Assembly: GCA_028829895.1 (NCBI GenBank)
Contig: CM054180.1
Coordinates: 111,254,635 to 111,318,634, forward strand
From: Sinotaia quadrata
Taxonomy: Eukaryota; Mollusca; Gastropoda; Architaenioglossa; Viviparidae
DNA length: 64,000 bases
Direction of reading: 5' to 3'
The translations under genes and the position numbers were made by a program. The notes beneath the pieces were generated by a model, which worked only from the letters and a program-made list of their open reading frames with translations, ran no database searches and had not been told where the DNA came from. Positions 30,710-46,100 of the stretch are shown here, piece after piece. Each line of letters starts with the position of its first letter. The stretch's first letter is position 1.

Positions 30710-33193
30710 CTGAAAATTAAATTAAAATATTGGAAAATTGTAATTTACATTTAATAGTACTATAGTTAGTAATAGTTATAGTATTCATCAGATAATTAGG
30801 TGGCATGTAATTTATGAACATTACCATAGCTGTTTAAACTCACAGTGAGGATATAGACTAAATACGTGTCTTCACATTAATTTGTGTTATATTATACATA
30901 ATGGTTTTAAAAACTATTTATATAATGTGCATCAGTAAGTTTACGATGTATGCCGTGCTGCCCTAATAATCTGGGCTATTTGTTTAAGAATGATAGCAAA
31001 ACCATGAGAGTGAAAGAAAGAATCTTAATGCCATTACTATTAGTAGCAGCTAAGCACATATGCCGGGACTTTCCTAAGGGATAATTTTAGCAATGCGACA
31101 TAAAGAGTGTGGTTGTAAAGACTATCGCTAATACTGATCGATTTTCTTTTCGACAGAAGAGCACACGAACGCTTCAGTGCGTGGAATGGATTAGTTGCTA
31201 ATTAATGCCAATATTATAGTCTATTCCTCTATAAAGATCTGACACTAATGATGCAAGGAATGACGTTGTAGATATTTGCAAATATGTTGGAAAGATAAGG
31301 TATACATTTGAAATTTCCTGTTAGTTTTAGATTCCTTGTATAGTGCTTCATGTGTTCACTGTCAGAATGCACATAGGCATGAATGACTTGGAATCTTGCA
31401 ATTGTAAACCTGATTTCATGGTTTGTCATAAATGACACGTAAATGAAAGTAACATGCTAGCACATCTGATAAAATTGGTATTTATGGATAAACTAAAAGA
31501 TAAGAGTAGTATTGCAATTACTTCTGGCTGTGTGCAGATGGATGCTGACATAAATGTTTCTTTTAATTTGATAGGATTGAGAAACGTACGAGGTTGGAGA
31601 GGTGAATGAAGAGACATGGTGTTATAACAAACTCTCGAGTCAAGTGAGAGTTCTGGTTCCCAAAAGCGGCGCACTGTATCATCAGGCATAACAGAAACTT
31701 CACTCCTTCTTTTGATAATAGTATATCTTACACAAAGGTAGAGAGGACAACTCATGCAAAAAATAATGATTGTTGATGCACGAGAATTTCCATTCTGGAC
31801 TGCCCTAATTTACACTGTAACAGAGCAGGCGCAACAAATGAAGGGTGTTGGAGAGGGAAATGGGTGTAACTTTGACATGTTGAGTGGATAGTTCACGTGA
31901 GGTGGGGGCAAAGGATATTCTATATATTAGCCTACTGGTGAAGTAGTAAAATGTAAGATCTCTATATGGTATAAACCATTAGTGCATTGCCTTAACAACA
32001 GTCCAATTGATCCTATTGACAGACATACGTGTTCAGGTTGCACTGATATATTCTCCTGAATGAAATTGCCTCTGAATACAAAATTGAAAATTACGAGGAC
32101 TTAGCAAATGATAGTTCATAGCATTCTCGCTCACTAAACACGACAATGTTTCAGGTGAAGAAGAAGAAATTGGACTTTGATCGAAGTTCCACAGGAGCCT
32201 TTATGAAACCGGAAGTATAATTATGAAAACAAATTCTGAGGATATCCTGACCAAGCAAGAAACTGCAGCCAAGATGGCATGTGCATTTCCGGTAAATGAG
32301 GTTATATCTCAGATCCCTGTAGACAGAGAGAAGGAAATTGGCGTAAAAGCATACTGGAAATCGTACACAACACTTTTGAATACAACTATGTAACTGGTAT
32401 AAAGCACATCGTGTCCTGAACAATAAAGTATGACTCTTTCCGTTAACCACTCTACAAAATGTCATGTTCCTAAATATGAAGAAATCGTCAGTAGTAAAAA
32501 TTAACTCATTCATTGGAAGACATATAAACCAAACTTTGATCTCCTGTATATTTATGCGATTATTCTTCTAAATGAAATTTTAAAAAAACTGTATGCATCG
32601 AGATTACCTTACTGATGATAAATTGTTAGCTGTGGAAATACTAATTTTACAATTAATTTGTAAATACTACACATAAATTTCTTCTTGCTTTGCAAAATCA
32701 ATCACACGGTTTTGATCATAAAAATTAATACATTTACATACAGACAGACATACATTCGTACATACATATAAAGATGCATAGAAACATACACGATATATTA
32801 ATTGTTTCATTTACCGGTACATATATTTACATTTGTATGCTCACATATCTATATTTATTTTTCAATTACATATAATCATAAATAATTATAAACAAAAGTT
32901 TTCTTGTAAGTTAGTTTATGTTACAAAACATTTTAAAGATATATTCGTTAAGTTGAAATTGATACCTTTTTGTGAAATGAACTCAGATCTATAATAGCGT
33001 AACATGGCTGCTTTACATCACGGTAGGCAACTCCCTGATCTTTGCCATTTACAAACAGATGGAGACACTGTACATCGTCGATCATAACACCAACACGACT
33101 GCCCACTTTAACCGATGAAAGGGCGTGACCATATTTGCTGGGAATCTGCAATATAACTAATTGACAGTTACTTATTACATTTCACATACGCGC

Positions 33194-33224
<31 letters not shown>

Positions 33225-33675
33225 TGTACACACATCTAGGTAAAAGGGCAAATGTGAAGCTATGTCGGGGATGACGGTGCCAAATTATCAATTGGAATCA
33301 ATAGTCCAAAATCGTCTTACATTTAAATAGGGATAAGATTTTCACAAATTATAAGTAAATCTAGAAGTGTCATTTGTTAACTTAAATATTATTGTGTTAA
33401 TAAGGAAACCATGAATTCTGAATAGAATTGTAAACTTGTTGGTTGAAATGAAACCGGTTAGTAATCATGTAATCATTTTACATATGAAATTTCGTAATGA
33501 TTTGTCATATAAACATACATTTATATATGTATATGTTAATTCATAATGCTTCCTTAGAAAAACAAACGAATGAATTTGTAAGTCTGATATATTATTTTAT
33601 GACAAGCATTATGCCATAAATTATGTCAATAATTCTATCTGTCTATCTGTCTGTTTATCTATCTATCTATCTGTC

Positions 33676-33706
<31 letters not shown>

Positions 33707-34832
33707 TTCCATCTATCTATCTATCTATCTACCTAAAGGTGGTACAAAAATGATTAAATTTATTAAATCACCAATAAATAGTCGAACTATCTCGCTCAAA
33801 TGCGAAGGTTATTCACATATCCGGACTTGGTATCAAATACAATAATTAACTATATTTCACTGTATTAGTCACACACACTGTATTTGACCAGAGTTTACTA
33901 AAGCAGGGAGCAAGGAAATAATTTCATATAAAATTAGTTATATTTTACTGTTATACGTGCGCTTACACTAACACATTGTGAAATGCACTAAATTAAGAAT
34001 AACCACAATTATAATGTTTAATTCTTATAATCCGCTTACTCTTGAAATCAGAACATATACAATTAAACTTACCCGCTCTGTGTTAGCACAAATGTCCGCC
34101 CCACCAATCGCAATCGTTGTCGACAAACACCTGGCATATTCAGGCACAATGACAGTTTCTGGATTCTCAGTGACAACACCTATTCTTACGTTTCCGGCTT
34201 CAAAAGTGTTTGTAGTCTCTTCCACTCGGACCTTTATATTGTTGCAAGGAATATAAAGAGCGAGATTAATTGTTATCCATAAATAGTGTTTCATACACTA
34301 GAAAGAAAAGTGTATTCCTTATTCTCCATATCTTCACCATTATTCAGTTGGAAATATTACACTTTCATTGTAAGGTGATGATTACCCCTACCTAAATGTA
34401 TGGAATTTAAGTAATCCAAGTAAAAACGCGCATTTCTAATGTAAATCATCGAAGTAAACACGTATTTTCAAATAAATATATAATGCGGTGCAATGAGATT
34501 TAACAAATAAATGATTTATTTATTTCGTCATAAAAGTATTTTAAAAATAAAATAGCTCTATGCGAATCAAATAAAAACGTATATAAAGAGTTGTATTATT
34601 TATCAGACGAAAAATAGACATAATGTTAAACAACATAATGCAAAGAACAAAGCAAAATTACCTACCATTAACACATTCTATTAATCGAATAACGTACAAA
34701 AGAGGTTAACCCCAGTTATTACGCATCGCATACACAAATACGTAATACAGCGACAATGAAAGTTACATTTGTTTTAGGTCATTTTGTTAGCACCCATCTG
34801 TCTGTATCTCTCAAAATTATATATTTATATGT

Positions 34833-34906
<74 letters not shown>

Positions 34907-37680
34907 ATGTTTTGTAATTAATTTAACACATTTAATGATACTTATCCACTTTTTATTTAATGCACAGATCATTCACGAATCTTACAAATCCTAGAGTGCT
35001 CATTGTACATATACCTCGTAAACTTTGCTCTGTTTTAGCGGTTCCATAGACATAACTGTTCCATACATTTCGCCAGTGCCGAACTCAGCTGTTTGATTGT
35101 TATTCATCAGAATGATGTTTCTACCGTGATTTCTGTGAAATTGCCAGATGGTCTAGAAAGAAAGCATAATATAGCATTTAATATACTCCCGACATGCGTT
35201 TCCATGGCTTAGGCACACACACACGGACACACGCACTCACAGCATAAAATAAGAATCATTCAAATACAGTGCGTCTAAGTATTATTTGTGTGTATTTGTC
35301 TAAATGTAATTATGTGTATCGTTTTCAAACTATTTCAAGGTTAAATTTGTATACATGTGATTAGTTGATAATGTTTGATTACAATATTTTAATAGAGACG
35401 GGATAAATTCTTCTATATTGTTTTAAAATTTTAAAGTACCTTTTCTAAAATATCACCTTCACTGTTTAAATTCGGAATTCCTCGACAATGGAAAAATACG
35501 TTTTATCTGTGATTTTTGTTGGTGTTTATGAGAATTAAACCCTGTTAGGCATCTTCAGCTGAATTTAGTATTTTTGAATTTCAAGTGACAGAAAATCAGC
35601 GCGCTAAGTTTCTTTTACATTCGAAACCAAAAATAAACTTATCAAGAGAGTTACTGTCAGGAAGTAAGAGTTCCTTTGATATATTTTAATGATTCACTAC
35701 ATTTACTTAATCTAGTATTGCATTGTGTCTTTAAAAAATCCACTTTTTCGTATTTTCATATTGTTTCATAATATGTTATTGCGCCAGTAGAGTGCATTCC
35801 CCTTGCATGCATTTTTCGCATGCATATAATATTCCAGAGTCCTAGTGCAGCTCTCTTTTTGCCCCATATTAAAAGACTGCATGAGGACAAAAATGTAAAT
35901 TATTATATATTTTTCAATACTGCTACCTACTACGTAAAACCTTATGCTCTCTGTTTCCTTTACAACTGCAAGTCATATTTTCAGAATATACAAAGTTCAA
36001 AAAAATTACTGCCTGATTAATTTATTTGTTTATTGTTCTGTGTCCATCTTCTTTCGTATTGTCCTTCGCATTAAGGTTTCTAAATGCTTCTTTTATGAAA
36101 ACCAATATTGAACTTCTCTTTAAAAAATACTGAAGAAAAAGAATAGAGAAGAAAGAATAAAACCAAACATAATGAAAGAAAATAATGAAGAGTAAATTTT
36201 AAAATGTATACTCAACAGGAAAGTAAATGTGTAAGAATCTTTTCAAAATTTATTTTACAGTGTATTATAAGAAAATAAATTAATTACCATTTACGTATTA
36301 ATTAATTAAATAATAATATATTTAATGTAAAAAGTTTCTTAAATCTAAATTGAGACAAATAATTGAAAATATTTTTCTGTACAAAATAAATTCTTTATTA
36401 AGTATCAAAATGCAGACAGCTTCAATTTTTTGGCAGATGAAAAAATGTTTCAAGAGAAAAAACCTTCAATGTTTAAGATCTAAAATAAAACAAGTTTATT
36501 ATTCCTAATAATATTGCATATCCAAATGCATCTCTAAATAGGAAGAAAATAATATAAAAATAATCCAACCTACCTGATCAATAGAAACAGATACTTGTAT
36601 CAACTGTCCTATCTTTTCCATGTCGTATTCAAAAGAGGAAATTTTCTTCTCATGAGATGCCATCGTCGAAAGATTTAACGGCTTTTTGTTTAAAAGAATA
36701 AATGTATCAAGGTCAAGGTCTTCAATTCTATCTTCAAATATTGGTACCATGGCAACTTGGGTGCTATAATGACTAGCTTCCAGTAAGCGCGTTAAGAGTG
36801 ACAAATGGGATGTCACGATTCCGCGTTTTTCATTTAAGTGCAACTTTCGCTGTTGAATAACAGCTTTATTTTCTTCGTCTGCACATAAAACCAATTTCTT
36901 TAACCGGCTTCTGCAAGCTTCTACAGCAGTTTGAAGACGATCGCACTCTGAGTCAATTTTTTTCAAAATATCAACTGTGTCAATGTTAGTCGCTTCCAGT
37001 ATTTCTTCCAGTGCTGTAGTATACTGACTTAGAGAAGATTCCACTTTTCTCAGTTTCGCTTCAAACTTAAACAAAGGCCGTTCGCAATTTTCAAATAGGT
37101 GGTGTAGGAAGGTGACTTCCGAACATGCGCGATGCTCTGAAATGGCACATTCCTGGCAGATAAGTCTGTCATGAGTGAAACAATAAAGTTCTGATGGTTT
37201 ATCGAGATGGTTACAGCATGGAGCTTGGTGGTTAGTGGCTAGGCGCTTTAATGTCAAGGTCGACAAATTTTCGACGGTGTGATGAGAAAGGGCTGCAAGT
37301 TTTTTATGTACCTCCACACAATTCTCACACAGCATGGCACTACATTGAACACACAGAGATGTTGCATCACAGTCAGTGTGTACAACACAAACACGTTTTT
37401 GACCGATGATCTTCACACAGTCTATCATCGCTGACATAGAGTGGTCGGTTGGCAAAGAATCCGCAAATTCTTCGCACAACTTGACATTAGAACTAGAGTT
37501 CTGAGAGTACGATTCCCTACTGCGGCACAGCGGGCACAGACCTTCTGGGTTTGTTTTCATCCAACTGACCAGACAGTCACGACATAACAGATGAGCGCAT
37601 GGAAGGATTTTCGGTTCAGTGTAATTCTCGTGACATACGGGACATTCGACTTCCTTCATATGTGGGTCTGTTGCTGCCAT
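30686..37680 (-). CDS. Gene C: RING-B-box-coiled coil-NHR protein (TRIM-like E3 ubiquitin ligase), 5 coding exons
   Basis: Exons in reading order are 37680-36574 (369 codons), 35152-35015, 34231-34073, 33145-32966 and 30709-30686, all phase 0, giving 535 aa. The RING is C3HC4 (C13, C16, C28, H30, C33, C36, C49, C52). B-box 1 lies at about 98-134 and B-box 2 at about 155-186. A helical coiled-coil-like region covers about 195-345. The NHR domain occupies 370-528: FHRNHGRN, IGVVTENPETV, LHLFVNGKDQGVAYRD and PCYAIIDL. The tail is VTTIPFD. A non-coding 5' exon is likely: the coding exon has an acceptor at 37689 (attaaatcag) eight bases before the ATG, and a GTGAGT donor lies at 41228. Predicted role: E3 ubiquitin ligase with an NHR substrate-binding domain. 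An alternative last exon may exist at 27618-27650. Confidence 0.85.
33636..33733 (+). repeat. (TATC)n microsatellite
   Basis: Interrupted TATC/TGTC units in the gene C intron between NHR2 and NHR3. Confidence 0.93.
34830..34906 (+). repeat. (TG)n microsatellite
   Basis: TG run in the gene C intron between NHR1 and NHR2, about 110 bp from the NHR1 donor. Confidence 0.95.
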
Positions 37681-39106
37681 TTTGCGAACTGATTTAATAA
37701 ATGGAACAGTAAAGATAATTATATGTACGATTTACTTCTTAAAAGGAAATGTATAAAGATTATAAATTAACATTATTCATTTAGTGATGGAGGATGATAT
37801 CTGAGAATACATATTGTGTCAGTGTGAGTACAATTATGCGTCGCAAAGTTCTTCTTTACTTAAAGAGGGTTTTATGTGTTTATTTATATGCATGTTAAAC
37901 ATTTGATCAAGCGTACCGAAAAAAATGCTGAATGATTAAATTGCTTAAATGTGTGAATATGTGTACTATTAGAATAATATGATAATAGCTATTCTTCTTT
38001 ATTTGCTTTGTAAAAGTAAGTAGTAATTTATCTTGATTTTGTGTAGGTTTTGTTACTTTTTTGTGCAGGTATGTGTGTTATGTGTTTGTGTGGGTGTGGG
38101 TTGTGTGTATGTGTGCATAATTGTCTCAGACGAAAAACCCGCCCAGTTATTTAAGAACAGACAAAAGTCGTGTAATTGAGGAGCGTATTTCAAATGCAAT
38201 TTGAAAGAAAACTTGTGCTAACAGACACAAATTTATTGTATTATAACATTCTATAAAGTTTGCTGGCAAAGATAGTTAAAGTAACTTTAAAACATGCATT
38301 ATTTAGCTATTTATTTACGATTCTTAAATCATTATTAAAATGTTTGTAGTGTGTATTTCACTGACTAAAGTTTCAATAAAAACTAAGGGGCATCCTAGCA
38401 TTTATTAGTTTGAAAATAACACAAACTACAATGCTTACTGCACCGCATATTCACAATTTATTTAACCTTTCTTTTTCCTTTCAAAACCTCCACTTCCATC
38501 GTTCGATGATTTAGACGGACGGGCGCTGTGGCCGAGGGGAAAATTAAGATGAAGAATTAAAATGTGAAGTCTGATGGAAGATAAAATGTTGAGAAAAAAG
38601 ATATAGCTGATATTTTACTATTTTTCCTTCTTTCTCTCCATCTCCAATATGTATCATTTTTTTTCGGAACAGTTCTAGGATTTAAAAAGGCTTGTTTTTC
38701 TTCCTACAATTAGTCTTCAAATATTATATCATATAATGACAATGAAACGTGTTTCTAAAATGGTTGTAAAGAAAATAAATAATGATAGAAGGAAAGAAAT
38801 GCTTACCTGATTTTTAAAAAAATGCATGGTTACATAGAGAAATAGTAGCCTCCTCTCTCTAACACACATGCAGACACACATTCAACACACAAATAGTTTT
38901 TGGTTAGCTCGAGTGTTGTAATATACATCATGGCGATAGTAAAAACTTAAAAGTTAGACTCTATGTCTACTTTTATTATTGTGCACATACATACTTACAT
39001 GCAGTATGGTCATCGGTCAATGAAGACATGAATCGACAATTTTGAAAGTAAAAACGTATCTGAAATTGTCTAATGTGGCAAGGCAAAGAATATTATCGGC
39101 GCCTAC

Positions 39107-39298
<192 letters not shown>

Positions 39299-41228
39299 AA
39301 TTATTTTCGTTATTTTCCGAATATACTCAGTGCTACTTTTGTCTCGGACTGAATGTAATTTTGCATTTTACATCATGATATATTTGTTCGTAAGTTTGCT
39401 ATGTTTCAAAGACAATAAATCGCTCCCAAACGAACCTGTAACATATGCCTTTTTTCAGTCACTCGTTACCAGTTTAAGAATATATTTGTTGTCATTTTAA
39501 GCAGTCTGTGAGACTTTGTGCAACGTAATCCATCATTTTGCTTGCTGAAAGAAAAGATAAAGATAAGAATGATTTTAAATTACAGAAGAAAAGTTTTCAG
39601 AGGTTATTTAAAGTAATCTAAGGTTATGAAGTTGCGGGATAATTTCAGGTCAGTTGGAGAAAATATCGAATGAACGAACCATCGTACTCCATTTGCAGTG
39701 GCCTCCTTTTGTTAGTTATATTTTAATGATTACATTCAAACGAACAATGCTGCATGGATATCGCCATCTTTACCCACAACAACGGCAAGCAGACATGATA
39801 ATTATCTAACTGACTTAGAGTCAAATTATATTTTGCACATTATTAATTTGTAAACAACTTCTAGTTTCGGCAAAATCCACTTTACAATGAAAATGCTAAT
39901 TGAAAATTAAATAATCATGAACAACTGACAACAACTGGACTGAATCGTCGGTATGGTTACACATTTGCTAAATACAAATTATCATTTCATTAAACTGTTC
40001 AGAAAATGTCGCCAAGATGACAATATAGGCACTTGTCATTTCAGTAATTTTCATTAAAAAATATGTTAACTCTCGCCATGAAGACTATACAGGCACATGC
40101 CATTAAGTAATTTTCATTTTAAAATGTATATTTACTCACGCTCTGAACACTGAATTGCATTTAAGTAATTTTCATTTTTAAATTTATGTTCAAGCTTTCA
40201 CCTTTTCATGTTTTATTTGTTATTTTGTTATGGTGACTGTTAGTGTCCAGAACAAGGATTCTTGGCAATGCCTTCCAATCTTGTAATCAGTTCTTGAATT
40301 GTAAATCTAGCCATTTAAAATTAAAATTTATGTTTGGATAGTTTTCAACTAATTTAAAGAACTCAAATCCAGAGAAATCGAGACATGCTGTTTTAATATT
40401 CTTTAATTAAATAAATGGCATTATTCTACAGCAATTATTTTTAAGCGTCTTGGAAATATATATTTCATTCAATTATCCCACTTCATTCATTTGCCTTGTG
40501 TATTTTCGATTCACACAATACAGTGTAAGAAATAAATATATATTAAGTCATGAAACAATTTCAGAAAAAACTGATTGTATGTATGCTACAAAAATGTTAG
40601 TTTTCTGCCTCTGAATAATCCAAATATTAATAATTTTACAATGCGATTACTTCCTCTCCACCCCAAGGATAAAGCTCCTGAGTTAGGGCCCATTAGGAGA
40701 TACTTTTATGTTTTGATTGTTTGTTTCCATTTTTTCATAAATATACTTAAGTACAATAAGAACGGAAATCGAAGAGATCATAATGAAAAAGTTTTATATT
40801 AATAAAAGCTTAGGCGTAGTTCTAAGTATTCCGCACTTCTAACAGCACACACTAATTAGTGGGTATGCCTACTGTGCAGGGAGAGTAGTTTAATAGGAAA
40901 TTTAAATCGATTTAGTAGTTATTTCCCTTTCACTTCCATGATTAAAGATAGGATCTGTAAGAAATACGTATCAAAATATAAAATATTTCTGCACTTTTTA
41001 TGCGTGAGATTGATGTTAGTTTTCTTTAAAGGATCAATGATAAATGCTTGCATATTAAACAAATTGTTGAAAACACTCTCTATGTGGCTAATAATAAGTA
41101 AATATTTGGATTTAGGAACATTTCGATTAAACGAAGACTTGCTTAAAACAAAAGCAAAAATAAACCTAAAATAATAAAGTGTTTGAATAAGATATTTTAG
41201 AGGTTATCGCTGGAATACATATACTCAC

Positions 41229-41318
41229 GTGTAACACGCCTCAACTGTCAGAACGGCAGAACACAGATGTGTATATATCAGCAAAATCGTTCACTGTTTT
41301 CAGATAACATATCACATG
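41229..41318 (-). promoter_or_regulatory. Candidate gene C promoter and 5' UTR exon
   Basis: Read on the - strand: an E-box-like CATGTG (41313-41318), a TATA-like GATATATAC (about 41271-41279) and a donor GTGAGT starting at 41228. The whole block is conserved in gene D, where the E-box is the perfect CACGTG. Confidence 0.4.
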
Positions 41319-44068
41319 ATCAGCACTCAGTGCGGTGTTTAGCATAGGTCATGACCTCAGTAGACGGTGACAGTGACAAAAACTTCCTTTAGTGCAAGCG
41401 GTGCGTTTAGCTTGTGTCACAAAATACGGCACTAACGATTGACAGTTTCTGTTTCTTTTACTTGTAATAAGTTTATAGTCGGTCGCATTAATGCTACTAT
41501 TATTTTTTTTGCATTTGTTCGTTTTAAAGAGCACTATAAATTGTAATTAGTGCTTTGTTTAATATAAAGAAAATAAATAAAATCAGTGACTACAGAAAGC
41601 ATGCATATACATAATTTAACTTAAGAATAAAATAAATGCATGAAAAGCTGACCTATCTTTTTGCAGAGAATGAATAACGCCAACGCCAAGCCAGTTTGTA
41701 CTTATGCTGTTCCAGTCGTCATTCTGAAATGTGCTATATTTGTCTAAAATAAATTAAAATAAAATAAATAAATAAAAATATAACAATAACTGCTTACTAG
41801 AACAGTAAATTAAAGAATACATATAAATATATCTGCTACACTCCTTTTGATATTATGTTAGGTCTGCTCAGTGGCAATATATATAATTGTTGTTATAATA
41901 AAACCTTTGCATTCATAAAATACTTTTACATTTATTTATTCGATCCTAATCTGTAATTTGGGATAAAACGCATAAATGTTTAAAATAGCAATTTATTATG
42001 CTGACGTTTTGAAGGCAAAATAAAGTTAACATTAAGTATCATGCTTACGTTTGTAACGCGAAAAAATGTTAATATTATCTGTTGATAAACATGCATTTAT
42101 ATCACGATTATGTTTCTTACCTTTTATTTTCGTAATTTTAATTAGGTTATGTTTTCTTTGCTTCTGATATTTTTCCTCTTCACAGTGGAGACACGTTAAG
42201 TGTAAGTTCTTAAATCTTCAAAAGTTTGCGTCTTAATAAATAACAATAATACTCAGCATTTAAATTTAGCACGTCTACAACAACAGCAAAATAACAGGAC
42301 ATGAGTTACATTATTAAGGTTAGAAGATTTGTTTTTCGTTTCGTAACATACTTTATTTGATAGTGCAATGTTATGTGAATTAATCTAAATTAGTCCAATG
42401 TAGGTCCTGCCTGAAATATATCCCTTACATGTGGAGAAGATTATAAGTTTACTTCCATTTTAATGTGTGCTCGTTAAAATCATTCTGACGTAGCAGAGTT
42501 TTGTCTATTCGCATTTATTCTCTCTTTGTTTCGTTGTTTGCCTGCTTGTTTTGTTTCCTTTCCTCGTGTTATTCTTTCGTCTTTTAGTCATAGAACTTCC
42601 GCAGTAGGGTATTTTGTCCGTTCTTTTCTTTAAAAATATATTTAAATATGTTTATTTGTATTTTGGTTTGTTTTCCTGGACCCATTTCTATAATTCATAT
42701 TCTTCTCACTATCTTACAATCTTTCTTCCTCTCTGTCAGTCTTCCTTACTTCTTTCTTCTTTGTTTGTCTGTTCTTTCATTTAACCTTTCTTTTTTTTTT
42801 CGAATTCATTATTCATTCCATTCAGACTATTTCTTTAATTGTTTATTAACATTCTTTATATATTTGTTACTTTTCTTATGAAGCCATTAACATTTTGTTC
42901 ATATTCACATGCATGATTCAGACGTGCTTATTTTTCATGCAGAAATAAACTCAGTATTTTGTTTGAAAACATAATTTACAATATATCTAATTGCCTCCTG
43001 GAGAATATAGTGTTGAACATCATCGAACTCCAAACTTCAAAACAACAAAGATAATACAGTCGCCTCAAAACGAAATATGAAATAAACAAAAAAAAGATTA
43101 AAATGGTCACAATAGACTGCAAATAGGAGTTCATTCCAAATAGGTAGCAATTTTGCAATAACAATCATCTTTTGAAATGAATGAAGTGCCCTTAATAAAA
43201 TCAATATTTCATCAATAGGAACGACAAGAAAAAACATTTCTTGAATAAATAAATAAAGCCAAATTAAAAGCATTCACGTCCGAGGAAAAGGTGTTTCATT
43301 ATTTAGTGCTCTTGAGAAGTTCAAAACATAAACATTGCTAGTTTTTTTTTTTACTAATATCATCATCATCATACTATTACCACTCTATTTCTCTTCGTCG
43401 ACGTTCTTATTATCATCATTATTGCATATTCTGGTCATCACAATCACCATTATTATCAGGAATAGTGGCAACACCATCCGTAGCAGTAGAACTAGCATTA
43501 GAAGGGAAGTGTTGTGCCGAAATTGTGCTCAGGATTGGAACTATCTGATCCAGTAGAGTGCTCCCTTTACCTATAATTCGGACAGCACCACAAGATTATC
43601 ATGAATGAATTTCATGTTTATTCTACTTTCATCCCAAAGATCGCTATTTGGATTTTAATCATACCTTTACTAACTACGTTATGGACTGGAGTTTGTCTTT
43701 TAGGTCTAGCAGGCATATTTCAAGGATGAAATTTACATCCTGTTTCCACAAAGGCATTGTTTATTGTTTCGACGAAAATGTGCACACCCTCTCAAATTGA
43801 CTTTCTTAATAATACGTCGTTCACAATTTTTAAAAAATGCATATGAAGGTATTTAGTGACAGCCAACAAACACCGATCAAGGAATGTCTGCACTGTTTGA
43901 TGTAAAATACAGTATGATTTAATCAAATTCCAGTAAGGTTTTACCCGTCGCTCAAAATAGAATTTCATTTCGTATCCATATCCTGTTTCCCTGATAATTT
44001 TGTAACATGGTTCTGCAATATAGAGCAGTGGTAGTGATTAAAGTGAGTTCATATGTTATCAAACTGAC

Positions 44069-46100
44069 TGTCACGGAAAAACAGGGGGAGGTAATCAGAA
44101 AATTAATTTTTATCCCCGATTATCTCCACTTGGCCATCAGGCGACGCAACAGACGTTAGTTTTTGGCAAGTGTCGTCTGCTAGCAAAATGACGTCTTTAA
44201 TTACGTGCACAGTCAGCGCGTTTGTTTACATTTTCTGTCAAGTCGTCTGCTTATTGTGTTGGCGTACACCGTCAGCAAGTTTGTAATTTCATGTTTCCTA
44301 TATTTTTTTTAAAAATACAAATGATTAATTATTTGAGTTAGATGTTCAAAAATTGTGATTACATTATCTTTAAAATGTGTTTGATGTTTATTATCAATTA
44401 TTATTACAAATTTAATTAGGGACTATATCACTAGACGTAGTGCACCTTAGAGTAATGCACCTTTTTAGCGTGGGTAAAACAAGGATACACGCGGGAGTTT
44501 GATCTTGGAGAGAGTGAGAAATAATTTTGTATAAGAGGACTGACGGAGCTATTGTAATTCAGTGTGCGTCTGTCTGGGCTACAGAGAGGTGTAAGGCCAT
44601 CGTACCTACACTGAGTCCAGACAATCTTTCCATCACCGTTATGACCGGGGAGGAAATGGACTGAATATTCTCCTCGTAGGATATAGAATTAGACGTGTGT
44701 TTTGGTCACACTCAATTCTTCGTGGCAGCCTATAAAGCTAGTCCTTATTATTATTCTACGTTTGGATCCGAACCTTGGGCAATAGCTGGCCATCAGGGGA
44801 ATGAGCTGAAGGGACCAGGATTGCGCCGAGAGAAGAATATTCGACGCCACTCACATATCGGAGCTGCTGCTGCTGCTGTAGACAGCCCTCCGTTGATTGA
44901 TTTTTGGATCTTGGACCGTCGCAGAAGACAGGTCTCCGTTGATTGATTGATTTTGGATCTTGGACCGTCGCAGAAGACAGGTGTCCGTTGATTGATTGAT
45001 TTTGGATCTTGGACCGTCGCAGAAGACAGGTGTCCGTTGACTGATTGATTTTGGATCTTGGTTACTGTCGTGGAAGACAGCTGTCCGTGTTCTTCGTCAT
45101 AGAACCGGGTACCCCAGCGTTAGGCAACGTGGGGCGAGTATTTGCAAGTCGCAAGTTTGTACGTACGTACTGCACTCTCCGTGTATCGAGTTTTCATCGA
45201 CAAGCATGCTATTTTTCTGAGGACAGAAACTGTAACGTTTTGTGTTTGCCGGCAGATGTGACTATTTCGTTTTTTTTTGTGCTGTGTGTTCCTGCGTCGA
45301 CGATTCAACGTATAATACTAGTAAGTAGGAAAAATTTTATTAGGAGGTGCATTACTAAGTAGGTAGGTTAGAGAGAGAATATAAACGTTTTTCATCACTG
45401 AATTATTTACATGAACATTTAACTTTGACTTTTACTAAATGGATAATGTTTGCAGTTTTAAGTGAAAATTAATATTCTTTGACGTTGGGTTTTTCATCTA
45501 CTATTTTAAAGATAATTTACTCTTAAGGTTAAATATTTTTTTTTTTTGCGGTCATTACCGCTGGTTGTGCTGTAGTAGTAATTTTGCGCCACTCGATTTT
45601 GGCGGGAGTAGTGAAAACGGTCATCACCGTTTATTGTTGATTATTGCAGTTTATTCATCATATTTTTTTTTAAATAATTTTTCATTTTCCATCGCTCATG
45701 TTTCCCCGTCCCATGGATGCCGTGTGTGGATGTTATCGAATGAACGACTAACACCGTGTGAGAGTTAAGCCCGTTTTTCCATTTTAAAATCTTTTTTAAA
45801 AATTAAATTCTTTGTTAACTCTTCCTCAAGAGTTGAGCTTTTCTCGGGTTTTGAAAGTGTATGTTGGTGCGGTTGTTTGTTTGTTCGTTCCGTACGTCCC
45901 TCACACGACATAGACACACCTGCTCACACACACTCACGCCGGCTTTTCACATTTTACCCCACATCTCAGAATAAAGCTAATCCTAACCCCCACAAGACTA
46001 TTCGTGGTGTCTGAGTGTGAGAACGATCATCAACATCTGATCGTTCGGTGTGATCCCGGCAAGTCGCAGCTACTGGGTCTGACCCCCCCTACCCACCGAG
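44069..46100 (+). mobile_element. Possible LTR-like block between genes C and D
   Basis: This block has more GC and CpG than its surroundings. It begins TGTCACGGAAAAACAGGGGG, a start reminiscent of Gypsy-type LTRs, and contains AATAAAG near 45970 followed by a GC-rich stretch. It contains a tandem array of about 50 bp at 44875-45075. I see no gag or pol frame and no second LTR, so a solo LTR is only a guess; an exon or promoter of another gene is possible. Confidence 0.25.
44875..45075 (+). repeat. Tandem repeat of about 50 bp, 4 copies
   Basis: Units contain TTTTGGATCTTGGACCGTCG and CAGAAGACAGGTGTCCGTTG. Confidence 0.92.

Noticed and set aside
32948..32965. Read-through of gene C NHR3 to VSIST and stop
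   Set aside because: The donor position is shared by all paralogues and a family-type terminal exon exists at 30709-30686.
38519..38545. GCGCTGTGGCCGAGGGG resembling a tRNA A-box (also near 55080)
   Set aside because: No B-box or cloverleaf follows; at most a decayed tRNA-derived SINE head.
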